DNA of 64,000 nucleotides from Prado023 sp963700395 (lineage in GTDB: Bacteria > Actinomycetota > Actinomycetes > S36-B12 > CAIYMF01): positions 248,001 through 312,000 of the forward strand of contig CAVOXI010000003.1 in NCBI GenBank assembly GCA_963700395.1, written 5' to 3'. The notes beneath the pieces were generated by a model that saw only the letters and a program-made list of their open reading frames with translations, was not told where the DNA came from and did no database searches. Numbering within the stretch: position 1 is the first letter of the stretch; the number at the start of each line of letters is the position of its first letter. Both the position numbers and the translations under genes were made by a program. Shown one piece after another: positions 1-9,637 of this stretch.

Positions 1-61
1 GCCCGAGTAGTCCGGAGGTGACGGGGAAGACCTCCTCGCCGAGCGGATGGAGGTTCTGCTC

Positions 62-475
62 ATGGCTATGACGCGCAAGGCCGGAACCCTATTGGCGTTG
101 CCGGTGGTGTTGGCTGCCGTGTCGGGTGCGGCCACGAACCCGACCCTGAACTACCACGGGGTGTTCGACCCGGACTACACGGTGACGTCGGGCTGCCACA
201 CACCCCCAGGCCTCGTGGCCTCCGGGGTCTGGAATGTGCAGATCCCCGACCCTCATGGTGGGACCGCATCCGCTGAGCTGATGATCCACCTCGATGGCAA
301 GACTGCCGTCCGGGGGAACGCCAAGCTCGTCCTTGTCGGAACCGCCACAGAGGACAGTTTCGTGGCTCGTACTGACCCGGCACTCCTGACCTTCTCGCTC
401 AACGGTGATGCCTTCACCTACCACGTTGCGTACGACACGTGCACCATCACCTACAACGGGCACCCGACGCACTGA
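62..475 (+). CDS. Small secreted hypothetical protein
   Basis: About 137 residues. The N-terminus MAMTRKAG is followed by a hydrophobic stretch (LLALPVVLAAVSGAA) that looks like a Sec signal peptide. The mature part is short, polar and beta-rich, with two cysteines (in SGCHTPP and DTCTITYNG) that could form a disulfide. An in-frame ATG lies at 47, but GGAGGT at 49-54 sits 7 nt before the ATG at 62, so 62 is the better start. I do not recognise a family. It is probably exported; no function is inferred. Confidence 0.55.
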   Translation: MAMTRKAGTLLALPVVLAAVSGAATNPTLNYHGVFDPDYTVTSGCHTPPGLVASGVWNVQIPDPHGGTASAELMIHLDGKTAVRGNAKLVLVGTATEDSFVARTDPALLTFSLNGDAFTYHVAYDTCTITYNGHPTH

Positions 476-670
476 CCCATCCGAACGCCTGGCCGAACTC
501 CACCTCGCGACGTCCTGATCGGCGCAGTGAAGCAGCCGGCGCAGACCACCGCGACGTACTCGGCCGCCATGCGGCGGACGGGCGCACTTCCGGCCGGACG
601 CCGCTGCTGCGGTGCGGCGACGCGTGGCATGCTGAAGGGGTTGACCTGTCTGTTCACCCAAGGGGGCCAC

Positions 671-910
671 GTGCCTGTCTCCGTTGCGCGAACGGCCGTG
701 GGTGGACCTGGCCGGTTCTACGCAAACCACCCCGTCGTCTACTGGCTGTCGATGGCCGGGTCCGGTGGCGCTTCCGCTTATGCACTGTTGCGCGCAGGGA
801 GTCCGCGACGTGATCGGCGACGCCCGCTGTGGGTGGCGATGGCGGTCCTGGAAGCGGGGATAGCCGTTGGCATCGTTCGGGTCAGGAACTCAGCCGTGAC
901 GGCGCGTTAG
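671..910 (+). CDS. Small hypothetical membrane protein
   Basis: About 79 residues from a GTG preceded by AAGGGGG. There is one fairly hydrophobic segment (VVYWLSMAGSGGASAYALL) and a second near the C-terminus (LWVAMAVLEAGIAVGIV) separated by an Arg-rich loop, so it may be a two-helix membrane protein. The frame is open back to 527, but the upstream part is Arg/Cys-rich and unconvincing. Its stop overlaps the 3' end of the convergent DUF5701 gene by 4 nt. No family recognised. Confidence 0.35.
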   Translation: MPVSVARTAVGGPGRFYANHPVVYWLSMAGSGGASAYALLRAGSPRRDRRRPLWVAMAVLEAGIAVGIVRVRNSAVTAR

Positions 911-1572
911 GACGCGCCCGATGAGTGGGCCGGAGGCCGACCGTGGTCTGGCAGTCGGCTCGCAGCCGACGCGTGGCCCAGCCAGGTGTGCATGTTGCCC
1001 GCCCAGCACCAGCCCACCTTCGGCGCGTTGCGTCGCGTGGGCCCGTCGCGACCGGTGCCGCGGCTGATCCAGATCGCCGGGCACCGACCATCCACTTGCG
1101 CCGCCCCGGTGTGCTTGCGCGACCCGATCGTCATGAAGCACGCCCCGGGCTGCAGGACCGTGGGGTCCTGCAGCAGCCAGCTGATCCCCTCGTTGAGGGT
1201 CAGCGGGGTGCGCCCCGCCCCCCTGATCGCGGGCAGGGCCTCCACGGGGCTGGCGTTGCGCAGCTCGTCACCCCGGGTCGGGCCGAGCACCAGGTACAGC
1301 GGAAGATCCGGGATCGCCAAGCCTCCGATCGGGGCGAAGTCATCGACGTCGGTCATGTCGGCCACCACGAACCCGGGGCGGCCGCCGTTCCGCAGCAGCC
1401 CGGCCAGCCGTCCCGGGGCCGCAAGGCTGGGATGAACCGCAAGGACGGCACCGGACACCTCGGGGAGCACGGCCGCGTGCGCCGCCAGTTCCCCTGGGCT
1501 GATCCCGGCTGCCTCGGGCACGCCGGCCGCCACCAAAGCAGCTACTTGATCAACCAACGACACGCGCGGCAC
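907..1572 (-). CDS. DUF5701 family protein
   Basis: A 221-residue cytoplasmic protein without signal peptide or membrane segment. Features I associate with the actinobacterial DUF5701 family are visible: a central PLYLVLGPTRGDEL-like segment, then LTLNEGISWLL, then the C-terminal WCWAGNMHTWLGHASAASR block. No biochemical role is known to me. It starts at a GTG with GGGAGG directly upstream; TATCCG lies 7-12 nt upstream, so the transcript could also be nearly leaderless. Family assignment rests on memory of the conserved blocks, not on a search. Confidence 0.65.
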   Translation of the reverse strand: MPRVSLVDQVAALVAAGVPEAAGISPGELAAHAAVLPEVSGAVLAVHPSLAAPGRLAGLLRNGGRPGFVVADMTDVDDFAPIGGLAIPDLPLYLVLGPTRGDELRNASPVEALPAIRGAGRTPLTLNEGISWLLQDPTVLQPGACFMTIGSRKHTGAAQVDGRCPAIWISRGTGRDGPTRRNAPKVGWCWAGNMHTWLGHASAASRLPDHGRPPAHSSGAS

Positions 1573-1762
1573 CCCTCCCGGATAGCACGGCCCACACCAG
1601 CGACGTCATACAACACCGACTACCCACGAAAGCATTCCCGGATCGGGCTGGCCAGCGTTGAGGGGTTCGCCCTGGCGGGATCGGGGGCCCAATGGCCCGG
1701 GCGCCGCGCGGAATCCGGAGGATGTCCTCGAAGCGCTGTCGAGGGGACCGGTCGACGAGCGG

Positions 1763-3094
1763 TCAGGTGCCGAACGTGTCGGACATCAGCACCTTGAACC
1801 ACGTGTTCATCTGCCCGTAGTTGCCGGTGGTGATCGCGGGAGCCTCGACCGGTTGCCCCGGGGCCGCCTTCATCGTCTTCGACACCGGGTCGTAGTGGTA
1901 GACGACCGACAGCCACGACGCGGTGGTGGCGGTGATCGGTGAGTAACAGGCCGAGTTCGTCACTGGCGCGGAGTCCACAGGGAGCGCTGGCGACGAGAGA
2001 AGCCGCACCAGCGCGTCCGCGCACACCTTGGCCTCGGCGTTCGCCACGTGCCCGGCCTTCGGCTGCGTGGTCGCGGACGCATCCCCGAGCACGTGCACCC
2101 CCGACGCCACTGTCGACTCGTACGTGAGCACATTCACCGGGCAGAACACGCCACCGCCGGCCGCGGGCGCCGTCGCCAGGCCAGCGTCCCGGGCGATCTT
2201 GCCGGCGGTGTGGTTCGGGATCACGTTCAGGATGTTCCCTGTGAAATCGCCGGCGGTCGTCACGATCTTCCCCGCGTTTGCGTCCACCGACATCACGGTC
2301 GCGTTCGGCACATACGAGACGACGCCAGCGTGGATGTTGTTGAACGCGGTCGAGAAGCTGTGCGGCTCCGCCTGGATGCCGGCGTTGGCGTCCAGGACGT
2401 ACACCTGCGGCTTGCTGTACCCGGTCGACCGACGGTTCTTCTTGATCCAGTCGGCCACGATGCAGGCCCGCTCGTACGGCCCGGGCGGGCACCGGTAGGG
2501 CGCCTTGGGGATCGTGAGCAGGAACGTCCCGTCGACCGGCATCGCGACGAGCTGGTCCCGCAGCGACTGGGTCTGGGGCCCGGCCTGCCACGCGTGCACG
2601 ACCTTCGCCTGGTTGGCGGCGGTGCCGGTCAGCCCGGGGATCGGGAGGAAGTCGATGCCGGGTGCCAGCACCAGCCGCGAGTACCCGATGGTGATCGGCA
2701 GTCCGGAGGTGTTCGTGTACGTGACGGTCCGCTTGGCCGGGTTCACGGCCGTGACCCGCCCCCGGAGGGTGTTCACGCCGTACGTGGACTTCAGCGTCGA
2801 CCAGTCGAACTTCAGGCTGGACAGCGTCCGCTGCCCGTTCAGGACGAGGTTGCTCATGATGCTGGACGTGTAGTCGGGGTTCGCGTCGATGAGCGTGACC
2901 GGGATCGTCCTGGCGCTCCACAGGCGCACGTACTTCGCGACGGTCGCTCCGGCCATGCCGCCGCCGACCACGACGACGGGCGCGACCGCGGCGTCCGCCG
3001 GGGTCACCTCGCGAGCCGCGATGGGGACGGCCACACCGACAGCCGCAGCGGCGCCGGCCAGGCCGAGGAAGCGACGACGACTGAGCTCGGTCAT
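1763..3094 (-). CDS. fccB: Sulfide dehydrogenase (flavocytochrome c) flavoprotein subunit
   Basis: A 443-residue FAD protein predicted to oxidise sulfide in the exported compartment and pass electrons to the cytochrome encoded just upstream. It opens with a twin-arginine signal (SRRRFLGLAG, residues 5-14). The FAD-binding GGGMAG is at 44-49. Cys202 and Cys211 in YRCPPGPYERAC match the region of the redox cysteines in FccB/SoxF, Cys318 follows in FCPV, and the second FAD contact HVLGDA is near 334-339. The last 70 or so residues fit the FCSD flavin-binding C-terminal domain. The start is 10 nt after the fccA stop with GAGGAG in between, so the two form an operon. The alternative, a sulfide:quinone reductase, is less likely given the paired cytochrome and Tat signal. 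Confidence 0.85.
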   Translation of the reverse strand: MTELSRRRFLGLAGAAAAVGVAVPIAAREVTPADAAVAPVVVVGGGMAGATVAKYVRLWSARTIPVTLIDANPDYTSSIMSNLVLNGQRTLSSLKFDWSTLKSTYGVNTLRGRVTAVNPAKRTVTYTNTSGLPITIGYSRLVLAPGIDFLPIPGLTGTAANQAKVVHAWQAGPQTQSLRDQLVAMPVDGTFLLTIPKAPYRCPPGPYERACIVADWIKKNRRSTGYSKPQVYVLDANAGIQAEPHSFSTAFNNIHAGVVSYVPNATVMSVDANAGKIVTTAGDFTGNILNVIPNHTAGKIARDAGLATAPAAGGGVFCPVNVLTYESTVASGVHVLGDASATTQPKAGHVANAEAKVCADALVRLLSSPALPVDSAPVTNSACYSPITATTASWLSVVYHYDPVSKTMKAAPGQPVEAPAITTGNYGQMNTWFKVLMSDTFGT

Positions 3095-3104
3095 GAGCAG
3101 CTCC

Positions 3105-3465
3105 TCACGGCTTCGGCAGGGACGCGAAGTAGGTGGCGATCGTCAGCAGCTCGTCATCGGTGTACCCGCGGGCCTGCGCGCCCATGATCGACGAGTGGGT
3201 CTGCTGGTCGCGCATCTTCTCCATCATCGACTTGACCGGAATGCCAGCGAGCTGGTTGAACGACCCGTTCATGCCGTTCGTGCCGTGGCACTGCATGCAG
3301 TTCGACGCCAGCAGCCGCCCGGTCGGGACCACCACGCTTGACAGCGTCGACCCGCATCGCGCTGGTGACCGACCCGTACACGGTCATCATGACCGCCAGG
3401 CCCACCCCGATCGTCAACCCTGACCGGTGCCGATGCACGAACCGTGGAACCCGTACGCCACTCAT
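3105..3465 (-). CDS. fccA: Flavocytochrome c cytochrome subunit (frameshifted)
   Basis: Small class I cytochrome c. The heme-binding motif CMQCH follows GRLLASN, and the C-terminus has the helix ending GYTDDELLTIATYFASLP typical of FccA-type monoheme proteins; the Met in SSIMGAQ is a possible axial ligand. The N-terminus (MSGVRVPRFVHRHRSG plus a hydrophobic stretch LTIGVGLAVMMTVYG) is a signal or anchor in a different frame. The frames join at about 3336-3350 if one extra base is removed. The start at 3465 has GAGGAG 5 nt upstream. Partner of the FccB flavoprotein directly downstream. Confidence 0.75.
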
Positions 3466-3664
3466 GACCACTCCTCGCCTCGTACCCGGCATGCCGCGAC
3501 ACCGACACCAACTGGACAAGAGCCGGTCCGCGGATACCACTGGGCAGTCAGCCACCCTGGACTGCAGCATCCGCGCACCTCCTCACACAACCGACGGCCG
3601 GCCATCCGCCCGTCACCCAAACTTGTCGCGACCACGCACCGTAGTCGAGTAATAGCAGATAGTG

Positions 3665-3688
3665 CCCGACGCGGAGTCGGGTCGTCAA
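3665..3688 (-). promoter_or_regulatory. Candidate fccAB promoter with inverted repeat
   Basis: On the minus strand TTGACG (3688-3683) is followed within 1 nt by the inverted repeat CCCGAC-n5-GTCGGG (3681-3665), placed between this possible -35 and a weak -10 (CACTAT). This is a plausible operator for a repressor of fccAB; none is encoded nearby. The rest of the 370-base spacer 3466-3835 shows nothing else I recognise. Confidence 0.3.
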
Positions 3689-3835
3689 GACCACACGCCG
3701 AGTAGAGCGAGCGTCGTTCCCCAGGCGAGTGAAGCCGGCGCCTGCTCAGCCGACCGCAGAGCTGCGGCTACGGACTTGCGGCCACGCCTGCATGCCCCGC
3801 GCTGATCGTGGGGCCGTGGCTGTGGTCATGCCCGC

Positions 3836-4550
3836 TCACGATGCGCAGGACTCGTCATCGCACCCGCACTCAGTGCGTGCCGCAGGGTCGAGGGCCGGGA
3901 TGCAGGTGCACCCCTGGCCGCGCCATGCCTCCCTGCCTTCGCGGACCGCCAGTCCGGCGACGACCAGGCCCACGACGGGGTCGGCCCACCACCAGCCCAG
4001 TGCGGAGTTCAGCACCAGCCCGACGCAGGAGCACGCCGGACAGGTAGGTGCACAGCAGTGTCTGCTTGGAGTCAGCCACCACGGTGGTCGACCCCAGTTG
4101 CTGCCCGGTGCGTCGTTGCGCCCAGGACAGTGCCGGCATGACCAGCAACGACAGGGCGGCGATCGCGATCCCCACCGGGGACGGCTCAGCCGACGGACCA
4201 CCCAGCAGGGAACGCAGCGACTCGACTGTCACGTAGCCGGCGAGCGCGAAGAACGACAGGGCGATCAGGCGCAGCGCCCGACGCTCCCGGGTCTCGGGCA
4301 TCGGGTGGCGGAACTGCCACAGGATGATCAGCCCCGAGGACATCTCCACGATCGAGTCCAACCCGAACCCGACCAGCGCGATCGACGAGGCCGCGGCACC
4401 CGCGGCGATCGCCACGGTCGCCTCGACGGCGTTGTAGGCCACCGACGCCCCGGCCAGCCACTGCGCCCGCCGACCCAACTCGGCCCGCCGCTGCCCGGAG
4501 ATGACCGGGGGGGCGATGGGGTCGCGGCCGGCCTCCGGCGTGCTGGTCAT
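3836..4550 (-). CDS. Cation transporter, CDF-like (frameshifted)
   Basis: Multi-span membrane protein of the cation-diffusion-facilitator type, probably exporting a divalent metal. Residues 1-30 are polar; helices follow at AYNAVEATVAIAAGAAASS and at FFALAGYVTVESL, with the acidic FGLDSIVEM segment expected for a metal site in helix 2, and ADSKQTLLCTYLSGVLL as the helix 5 region. At about 4025 one extra base moves the reading to a second frame that continues naturally (VGLVLNSALGWWWADP, then GLVVAGLAVREGREAW). The C-terminus is Cys-rich (GCTCIP, TECGCDDESC) and may bind metal. Its start overlaps the stop of a small upstream reading frame. Confidence 0.7.
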
Positions 4551-4696
4551 GGCTGCGAGACCCGACCGTGGTGGGGGCCGAGCGCAACGGCGTCACCGGT
4601 GGCGGCCAGGAGTGCTTCCGCCGCGCGGAGCACGGCATTCCCATCCACGTCACGAGCAGCCGCCGGGGGAACGCCAGTCATCGCTCTCATCGCCAT
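4547..4696 (-). CDS. Short reading frame overlapping the CDF start
   Basis: Forty-nine codons starting MAMRAMTGVPPAAARDV and ending HHGRVSQP, whose TGA overlaps the CDF ATG in an ATGA arrangement typical of translational coupling. It has no Shine-Dalgarno sequence. Metal exporters of this kind are often preceded by an ArsR-type regulator, but this is far too short for one and has no HTH I can see. It could be a small regulator fragment, a coupling peptide, or chance. Confidence 0.25.
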   Translation of the reverse strand: MAMRAMTGVPPAAARDVDGNAVLRAAEALLAATGDAVALGPHHGRVSQP

Positions 4697-4961
4697 TCGA
4701 CGATATCAGTTGGTCCGACGGCTGCAGACCGACCTTCCGCCGAGGGTGCGGGCCGCCGCAACGATCTGTTCGCTAGTGGTGTGCCGACCCGGGAGAGGCG
4801 TATCGCCCCGGGCGCGGCGTCGGCCTGTCCGGTTACCTGTTTAGGCATACGTGGAGAGGGTAGGGGGGTGCTGGCGCCGGAAAGGTCGCGCCATCACTCC
4901 CGTGCTGAGGGTCTTCACCCCGCCACCAGTTCCCATGCCACTGAAGGAACCCCCGTGAACC

Positions 4962-6671
4962 GTGCCCAACTCGAGCGCGCCCTGCGCCCCGACCGAGATG
5001 ACCCAGCAGGGATCGACGCCCACGCTCAGTGATCCCGCGAAGGCGAACTCCCCGTCCCTCATCCTGCTCGTCGTCCTGGCAACGCTCGGCGTGCTGCTCT
5101 ACGCAGGGTTCCTCCTGCGGCCCGAGCACCGCGGCGACCTGCTGCCGTATGTGATGGTCATCACCGCCGAGACGTGGATCATCGCCCACGTGGTGCTGTC
5201 CCTCTGGACCATCCTGTCCAGCGGCTACGACCCACGGGGTTTCCCCTTCCACCAGGCCCGGCGGATGCTGTTCGACCCGGCCGGCATCGCGGAGGCGGGC
5301 CTCCAGGACGAGCCCCAACGGTGGCCCCTGCACCTGCACGAGGAGCTCGCGACAGTCGACGTCCTCATCACCACCTACGGGGAGGACATCGAGGTTGTCC
5401 GTCGCACTGTCACCGCGGCGGTGGCCATCCGTGGCCTGCATCGCACGATCGTGCTGGATGACGGGCGTTCCGACGAGGTCCGTGAGCTGGCCGTGGGTCT
5501 GGGTGCCGAGTACCTGAGGCGGGACTCCAACGAGCACGCGAAGGCGGGCAACATCAACAATGCGCTGCGGCTCACCGACGGGGAGTTCTTCGTCGTGCTG
5601 GATGCGGACTTCGTGCCGCGCCCTGAGCTGCTGCACGAGATGCTGCCGCACTTCGCCGATGACACGGTCGCGTTCGTCCAGTCGCCGCAGGTGTACCGGA
5701 ACCTCGACACCCTGGTCTCGCGGGGTGCGGCGTTCATGCAGTCGGTGTTCTACACCCTGATCCAGCCCGGGAAGAACAGGTTCAACGCAGCGTTCTGCGT
5801 GGGCACCAATGTGGTGTTCCGGCGCGCGGCTGTGGATCAGCTGGGTGGCATCTACGAGAAGTCGAAGTCCGAGGACATCTGGACCTCGATCCTCCTGCAC
5901 GAGCGGGGGTGGCGTTCCATCTTCACCCCGCAGGTGCTTGCCATCGGAGACACCCCGGAGACGGTTGAGGCCTACACCAAGCAGCAGCTGCGGTGGGCGC
6001 AGGGCGGCTTCGAGATCCTGCTCCGCCACAACCCGCTGAGCAAGAAGCGGCAGCTGACCCTGGACCAGCGGGTCCAGTACCTGGGCAGCAGCGCGTTCTA
6101 CCTGACCGGGGTGGCGCCTGCGCTGCTCCTGCTGGTCCCACCGCTGCACATCTTCCTCAACCTGACGCCTGTCGACCTCGACGTGCCGGTGCTGACCTGG
6201 GCGATGTACTACGCCGGGTTCTACCTGATGCAGGTCGTCGTGGCCCTGTTCACGATGGGATCCTTCCGCTGGGAAGCACTGATCATGGCCACGGCGTCGT
6301 TCCCCATCTACCTCCGAGCCCTGTGGAACGCATTCCGTCGGCGGGACACCATCTGGCAGGCAACCGGCCGGTCGGCGTCAGGGGCGGCGAGCTCGCCCTA
6401 CGCGTTCATCGTGCCGCAGCTGCTCATCCTGTTGTTCCTGGCGCTGACCACCCTGGTCGGGATCTGGAAGGTCCTGATGACGCAGGAGGTGGCGCTGTCC
6501 CTGGCCTGGAACGCGCTGAACACGTTGGTGTTCGCCGTGTTCGTGAGCGCCGCGTGGCGTGAGCGCCGCACTCGGCGCGATCGGGGCGCTGAGCAGCCCA
6601 CCAGCACCAGTCCAGAAGTCCTCGACCAAGACATCCCCGTAGACACCCAACAAGTTGGAGTTTCCTCATGA
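4962..6671 (+). CDS. Processive GT2 beta-glucan synthase (BcsA/BgsA/CrdS-like)
   Basis: A 569-residue membrane glycosyltransferase of the cellulose synthase/curdlan synthase superfamily. Two N-terminal helices (about 33-52 and 63-83) precede the cytosolic catalytic domain with all processive GT2 signatures: TYGED (138-142), LDDG (165-168), DAD (214-216), the catalytic-base ED (304-305) and QQLRW (341-345). At least four C-terminal helices form the channel. There is no PilZ domain, so c-di-GMP control of the BcsA kind is not expected. The next genes (HlyD-like, GH81) overlap it by 4 nt. A GTG at 4955 has a better Shine-Dalgarno (GAAGGAA) but lies in another frame; as in neighbouring genes one extra base may separate it from this frame. 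Product is inferred to be a beta-1,3-containing glucan from the co-encoded glucanases; cellulose remains possible. Confidence 0.8.
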   Translation: MPNSSAPCAPTEMTQQGSTPTLSDPAKANSPSLILLVVLATLGVLLYAGFLLRPEHRGDLLPYVMVITAETWIIAHVVLSLWTILSSGYDPRGFPFHQARRMLFDPAGIAEAGLQDEPQRWPLHLHEELATVDVLITTYGEDIEVVRRTVTAAVAIRGLHRTIVLDDGRSDEVRELAVGLGAEYLRRDSNEHAKAGNINNALRLTDGEFFVVLDADFVPRPELLHEMLPHFADDTVAFVQSPQVYRNLDTLVSRGAAFMQSVFYTLIQPGKNRFNAAFCVGTNVVFRRAAVDQLGGIYEKSKSEDIWTSILLHERGWRSIFTPQVLAIGDTPETVEAYTKQQLRWAQGGFEILLRHNPLSKKRQLTLDQRVQYLGSSAFYLTGVAPALLLLVPPLHIFLNLTPVDLDVPVLTWAMYYAGFYLMQVVVALFTMGSFRWEALIMATASFPIYLRALWNAFRRRDTIWQATGRSASGAASSPYAFIVPQLLILLFLALTTLVGIWKVLMTQEVALSLAWNALNTLVFAVFVSAAWRERRTRRDRGAEQPTSTSPEVLDQDIPVDTQQVGVSS

Positions 6672-7393
6672 CCTGGCAGACACGAATCAAACTGATGCTC
6701 GGCGTCGTCGCCGTCCTGGCGCTGGTGGGGGTGCTCGCCATGCGCCTGGACTCGGAGGTGCGCACTGTCCACGCCGTGGAGGGCGCACTTGCGGCTCAGG
6801 AGTACGAGGTGGGCACCGACTACTCCGGCGTCCTGGTCGACCAGTACGTCAGCCCCGGCGAGGTGGTCAGCCCCGGCGACCCGTTGTTCGCCCTGAAGAG
6901 CGACAGGCTCCGACGGGATCTGGCCAGCGGATTGATCCGCCCCGAGGATTCCACGTACCGCATCCGTGACAAGAGCACCCTGATGTTCGTGGCGACGGCC
7001 GCCGGGACGGTCCAGTCCGTCGACTACATGGAGGGCGCCTACGTCCCGGCCAACACCGTCATCGCGACGGTGGAGGTCGCCGACTCCCTCTACGTCACCG
7101 CCGACTTCCGACTGCGACCGGCTGAGTACGCGCTCATCCGGGAGTCGGATGACATGACCGTCACACTGCCCAACGGGACGACCGTCGACGCGCGCATCAA
7201 GGACCTCAGCGTGGCCGCCGATGACAACATCGCCCACACGTCCGTGCGCGCCCAGGCGGCCGACTTGACCGACGAGGCGCTGTTCGGTGCCGGCACCCCG
7301 GTGTCCACGTCCATCGAGCTTCCCGACCGCGGGCTCATGGCGAGCATCAGCGATCTGGCAAGCGGGCTCCTGACGCCCAACGGACAATCGTGA
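6668..7393 (+). CDS. HlyD-like membrane-fusion/adaptor protein
   Basis: A 241-residue protein with one N-terminal anchor helix (LMLGVVAVLALVGVLA) followed by an extracytoplasmic biotinyl-lipoyl-like barrel: two half-motifs, YSGVLVDQYVSPGEVVSPGD near 53-72 and TAAGTVQSVDYMEGAYVPAN near 115-134, then a beta-rich C-terminal domain. The start ATG overlaps the synthase stop (ATGA), and its own stop overlaps the GTG of the GH81 gene (GTGA), so the three genes are very probably one translationally coupled operon. In Sinorhizobium the mixed-linkage glucan synthase BgsA is likewise paired with an HlyD-like BgsB; by analogy this protein may help export or lengthen the glucan. Confidence 0.75.
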   Translation: MTWQTRIKLMLGVVAVLALVGVLAMRLDSEVRTVHAVEGALAAQEYEVGTDYSGVLVDQYVSPGEVVSPGDPLFALKSDRLRRDLASGLIRPEDSTYRIRDKSTLMFVATAAGTVQSVDYMEGAYVPANTVIATVEVADSLYVTADFRLRPAEYALIRESDDMTVTLPNGTTVDARIKDLSVAADDNIAHTSVRAQAADLTDEALFGAGTPVSTSIELPDRGLMASISDLASGLLTPNGQS

Positions 7394-9493
7394 CCACCCG
7401 CCGCGCGACGATGGCGGCAGCCGTCGTGCTCGTGCTCGCCCTCATGGTCACGCTGGCAACGCTGGTGAACCGCGACTCGTCCTCCACGGCATCCGAGCGC
7501 GGGGGGGCCGGTCAATCGTCCTCCCCCGCCGCGCCGCCGGAGGATGGGGCGGAGTGGACCACCGTGGCTGGGCCGGCAGACCCGGCCGACGCCCCCGTGG
7601 CGGTGGACCTCCCCGAGGTCCCCGGCGATCCCGGGCCCATGCGCGTGGATCCGGATCTGGCCCCGCCCACGAACCGCTGGTACTCCGGGATGCTGTTCGG
7701 CGACCAGCCCCAACCGGTCTTCGCCGTCCCCCTTGCGCTGCTGGCCGAGGACGACGCCCTCACGATCGGCCTGCCCGAGGTCACCACCACCCCCAAGACC
7801 ATCGCAGCGCCGTTCGTGGCGCACCTGCGGCTGGGACTGCCCGCTGATGACTTCATCGCGACGCGCGCCGACCCGGTGTCGGTCGAGGTCACCTACCGGC
7901 GAGCCGGACAACCGGCCGGTGTGATGCGAACAGCGGCAGGCTGGCCGTTCGTCTCATACATGGCCCTGGAGAGCCAGACCGTGACCGTGCCGGCGGGACT
8001 GACTGCCCGTGACGGTGGGCGATGGTTGGCCTCGCAGGACGCCAGCGCGACGTACGGCGTGGCCGTGGTGGACGAGGCCGGGTCGAGCGTCACCCCCGAC
8101 GTCAACGGCGCCGAGCTGACACTGGCCCAGGGCCAGACCGTGATGATGTTCGCGGCACCTGAGGCCCAGGTTGATGCTCTCGCGGCGAACGCGGTGCCAC
8201 TGACCGGTACCGAGATCGAGTACGAGGTCGACGGTGACACCGCGTGGACCCGAATCCACTACGGCACCACTGGCGCCCCCACGGTGTTCGCCACCATGCC
8301 CCACCAGTACGACGAGACGACCGGACCGGCCGGTGACGCCAGCCAGGTCGGCGAGATCGAGTCGATCTGGGGACCCCTGCGCCTGCAGGTCGGCAACACC
8401 CTCACCTCGGCAGTGCCCACGCTGGAGCCCGTCACCGACCTGGACGTGGCCAAGCTCAGCGATCAGGCACGAGCGGAGCTCGAGGAGCAGCTGACAGCCG
8501 ACGCCAAAGCACTGACCAACGGCCCGGCATCTGCCACCGACACCTACTTCGGAGGCAAGGCCGCACAGCGCGACGCCCACCTGTACCGACTCGCCAAGGC
8601 GCTGGACCACCCCGCGGCCGAGTCCATCCGTGCCCACGTCGTCGACGACCTCGACTCATGGCTGAGCACGCAGGCATGCACGACCGGCGACACCCGGTGC
8701 TTCGCCTACGACCCGCAGTTCCGCGGCGTCGTCGGACGCGAACCGGCATTCGGCTCCGAGGCGTTCAACGACCACCACTTCCACTACGGCTACTTCCTGA
8801 CCGCCGCGGCACTCATGGGCGAGGATGACCCCGAGCTCGTGGCCAGATGGGGCCCCGTGCTCGCCACGCTGGTCGAGGACATCGCCGCACCGACTGGCCC
8901 ACCCGGCGATCCCGGCCCTGCGAGTGTTCGATCCGTACGCGGGTCACTCCTGGGCCTCGGGCACCTCCCCCTTCGCCGACGGCAACAACCAGGAGTCGAG
9001 CTCCGAATCGGTCAACGCCTGGAACGGCCTGGCCCTCTGGGCACAGGCCAGCGGCGACGAGCAGATGCTCGAGCAGGCGACATGGATGCTGAGCCTCGAG
9101 GCGGCCACCGCCCTCGAGTACTGGGTCGAGCCCACCCTCCCCGAGGGCTTCGAGCACGAGGTCATCGCCCTGAACTGGGGCGGCAAGCGCGACTGGGCCA
9201 CCTGGTTCAGCGCCGAGCCCTCCGCCATGCTCGGCATCCAGCTGCTCCCGATGGGCCCGGTCTCCCAGCACCTCGCCGGCGACCCGGCGCGGATCCAGGC
9301 GAACGTGGCTGAGGCTGCTCCCGACGGGTTCCAGACAATGTTCGGTGACTACCTCGTCATGTACCTGGCACTGGCCGACCCGCAGGCGGCGCTGGAGGCC
9401 GGCCGCTCACTGCCGGCCGACGGCCTGGATGACGGCCTGACCAAGTCGTACCTGCTGGCATGGCTCCACGTCCAGGCCGCGCAACAAGGCTGA
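7390..9493 (+). CDS. GH81 endo-1,3-beta-glucanase (frameshifted)
   Basis: About 700 residues. A signal anchor (AAAVVLVLALMVTLATLV) and a Ser/Pro-rich linker precede a GH81 catalytic region. Recognisable family blocks are APPTNRWYSGMLFGDQ, then FNDHHFHYGYFLTAAALMG, then FDPYAGHSWASG and NNQESSSESVNAWNGLALW, which carries the glutamates of the active site. The first two blocks and the last two are in frames that differ by one extra base at about 8900 (after VEDIAAP). GH81 enzymes cleave internal beta-1,3-glucan bonds. As last gene of the synthase operon it probably edits, releases or clears the product made by the GT2 protein, outside the membrane. Confidence 0.8.
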
Positions 9494-9583
9494 CGGGCTC
9501 CCCCTCGTGACCGGACGCAGGGGCCCTTCGCGCACTGGTGACGCAGCGCCAGCACCACGGCGACGAATGACCACGAGACACGA

Positions 9584-9626
9584 AACGGCCGCCCTGCCCC
9601 GGTTGTCCCGGTGCAGGGCGGCCGTT
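9584..9626. terminator. Bidirectional terminator between GH81 and GH16
   Basis: A perfect 14-bp inverted repeat (9584-9597 with 9613-9626) around a 15-nt loop lies between the stops of the convergent GH81 and GH16 genes. On the minus strand it is followed by a short TTTCGTG run. Symmetry suits termination from both sides. Confidence 0.75.
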
Positions 9627-9637
9627 GCCGTCGTGCG

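Noticed and set aside
4962..6671. Standard bcs cellulose operon
   Set aside because: No BcsB, BcsC, BcsZ (GH8) or PilZ domain is present; the co-encoded hydrolase is GH81, which is specific for beta-1,3-glucan.
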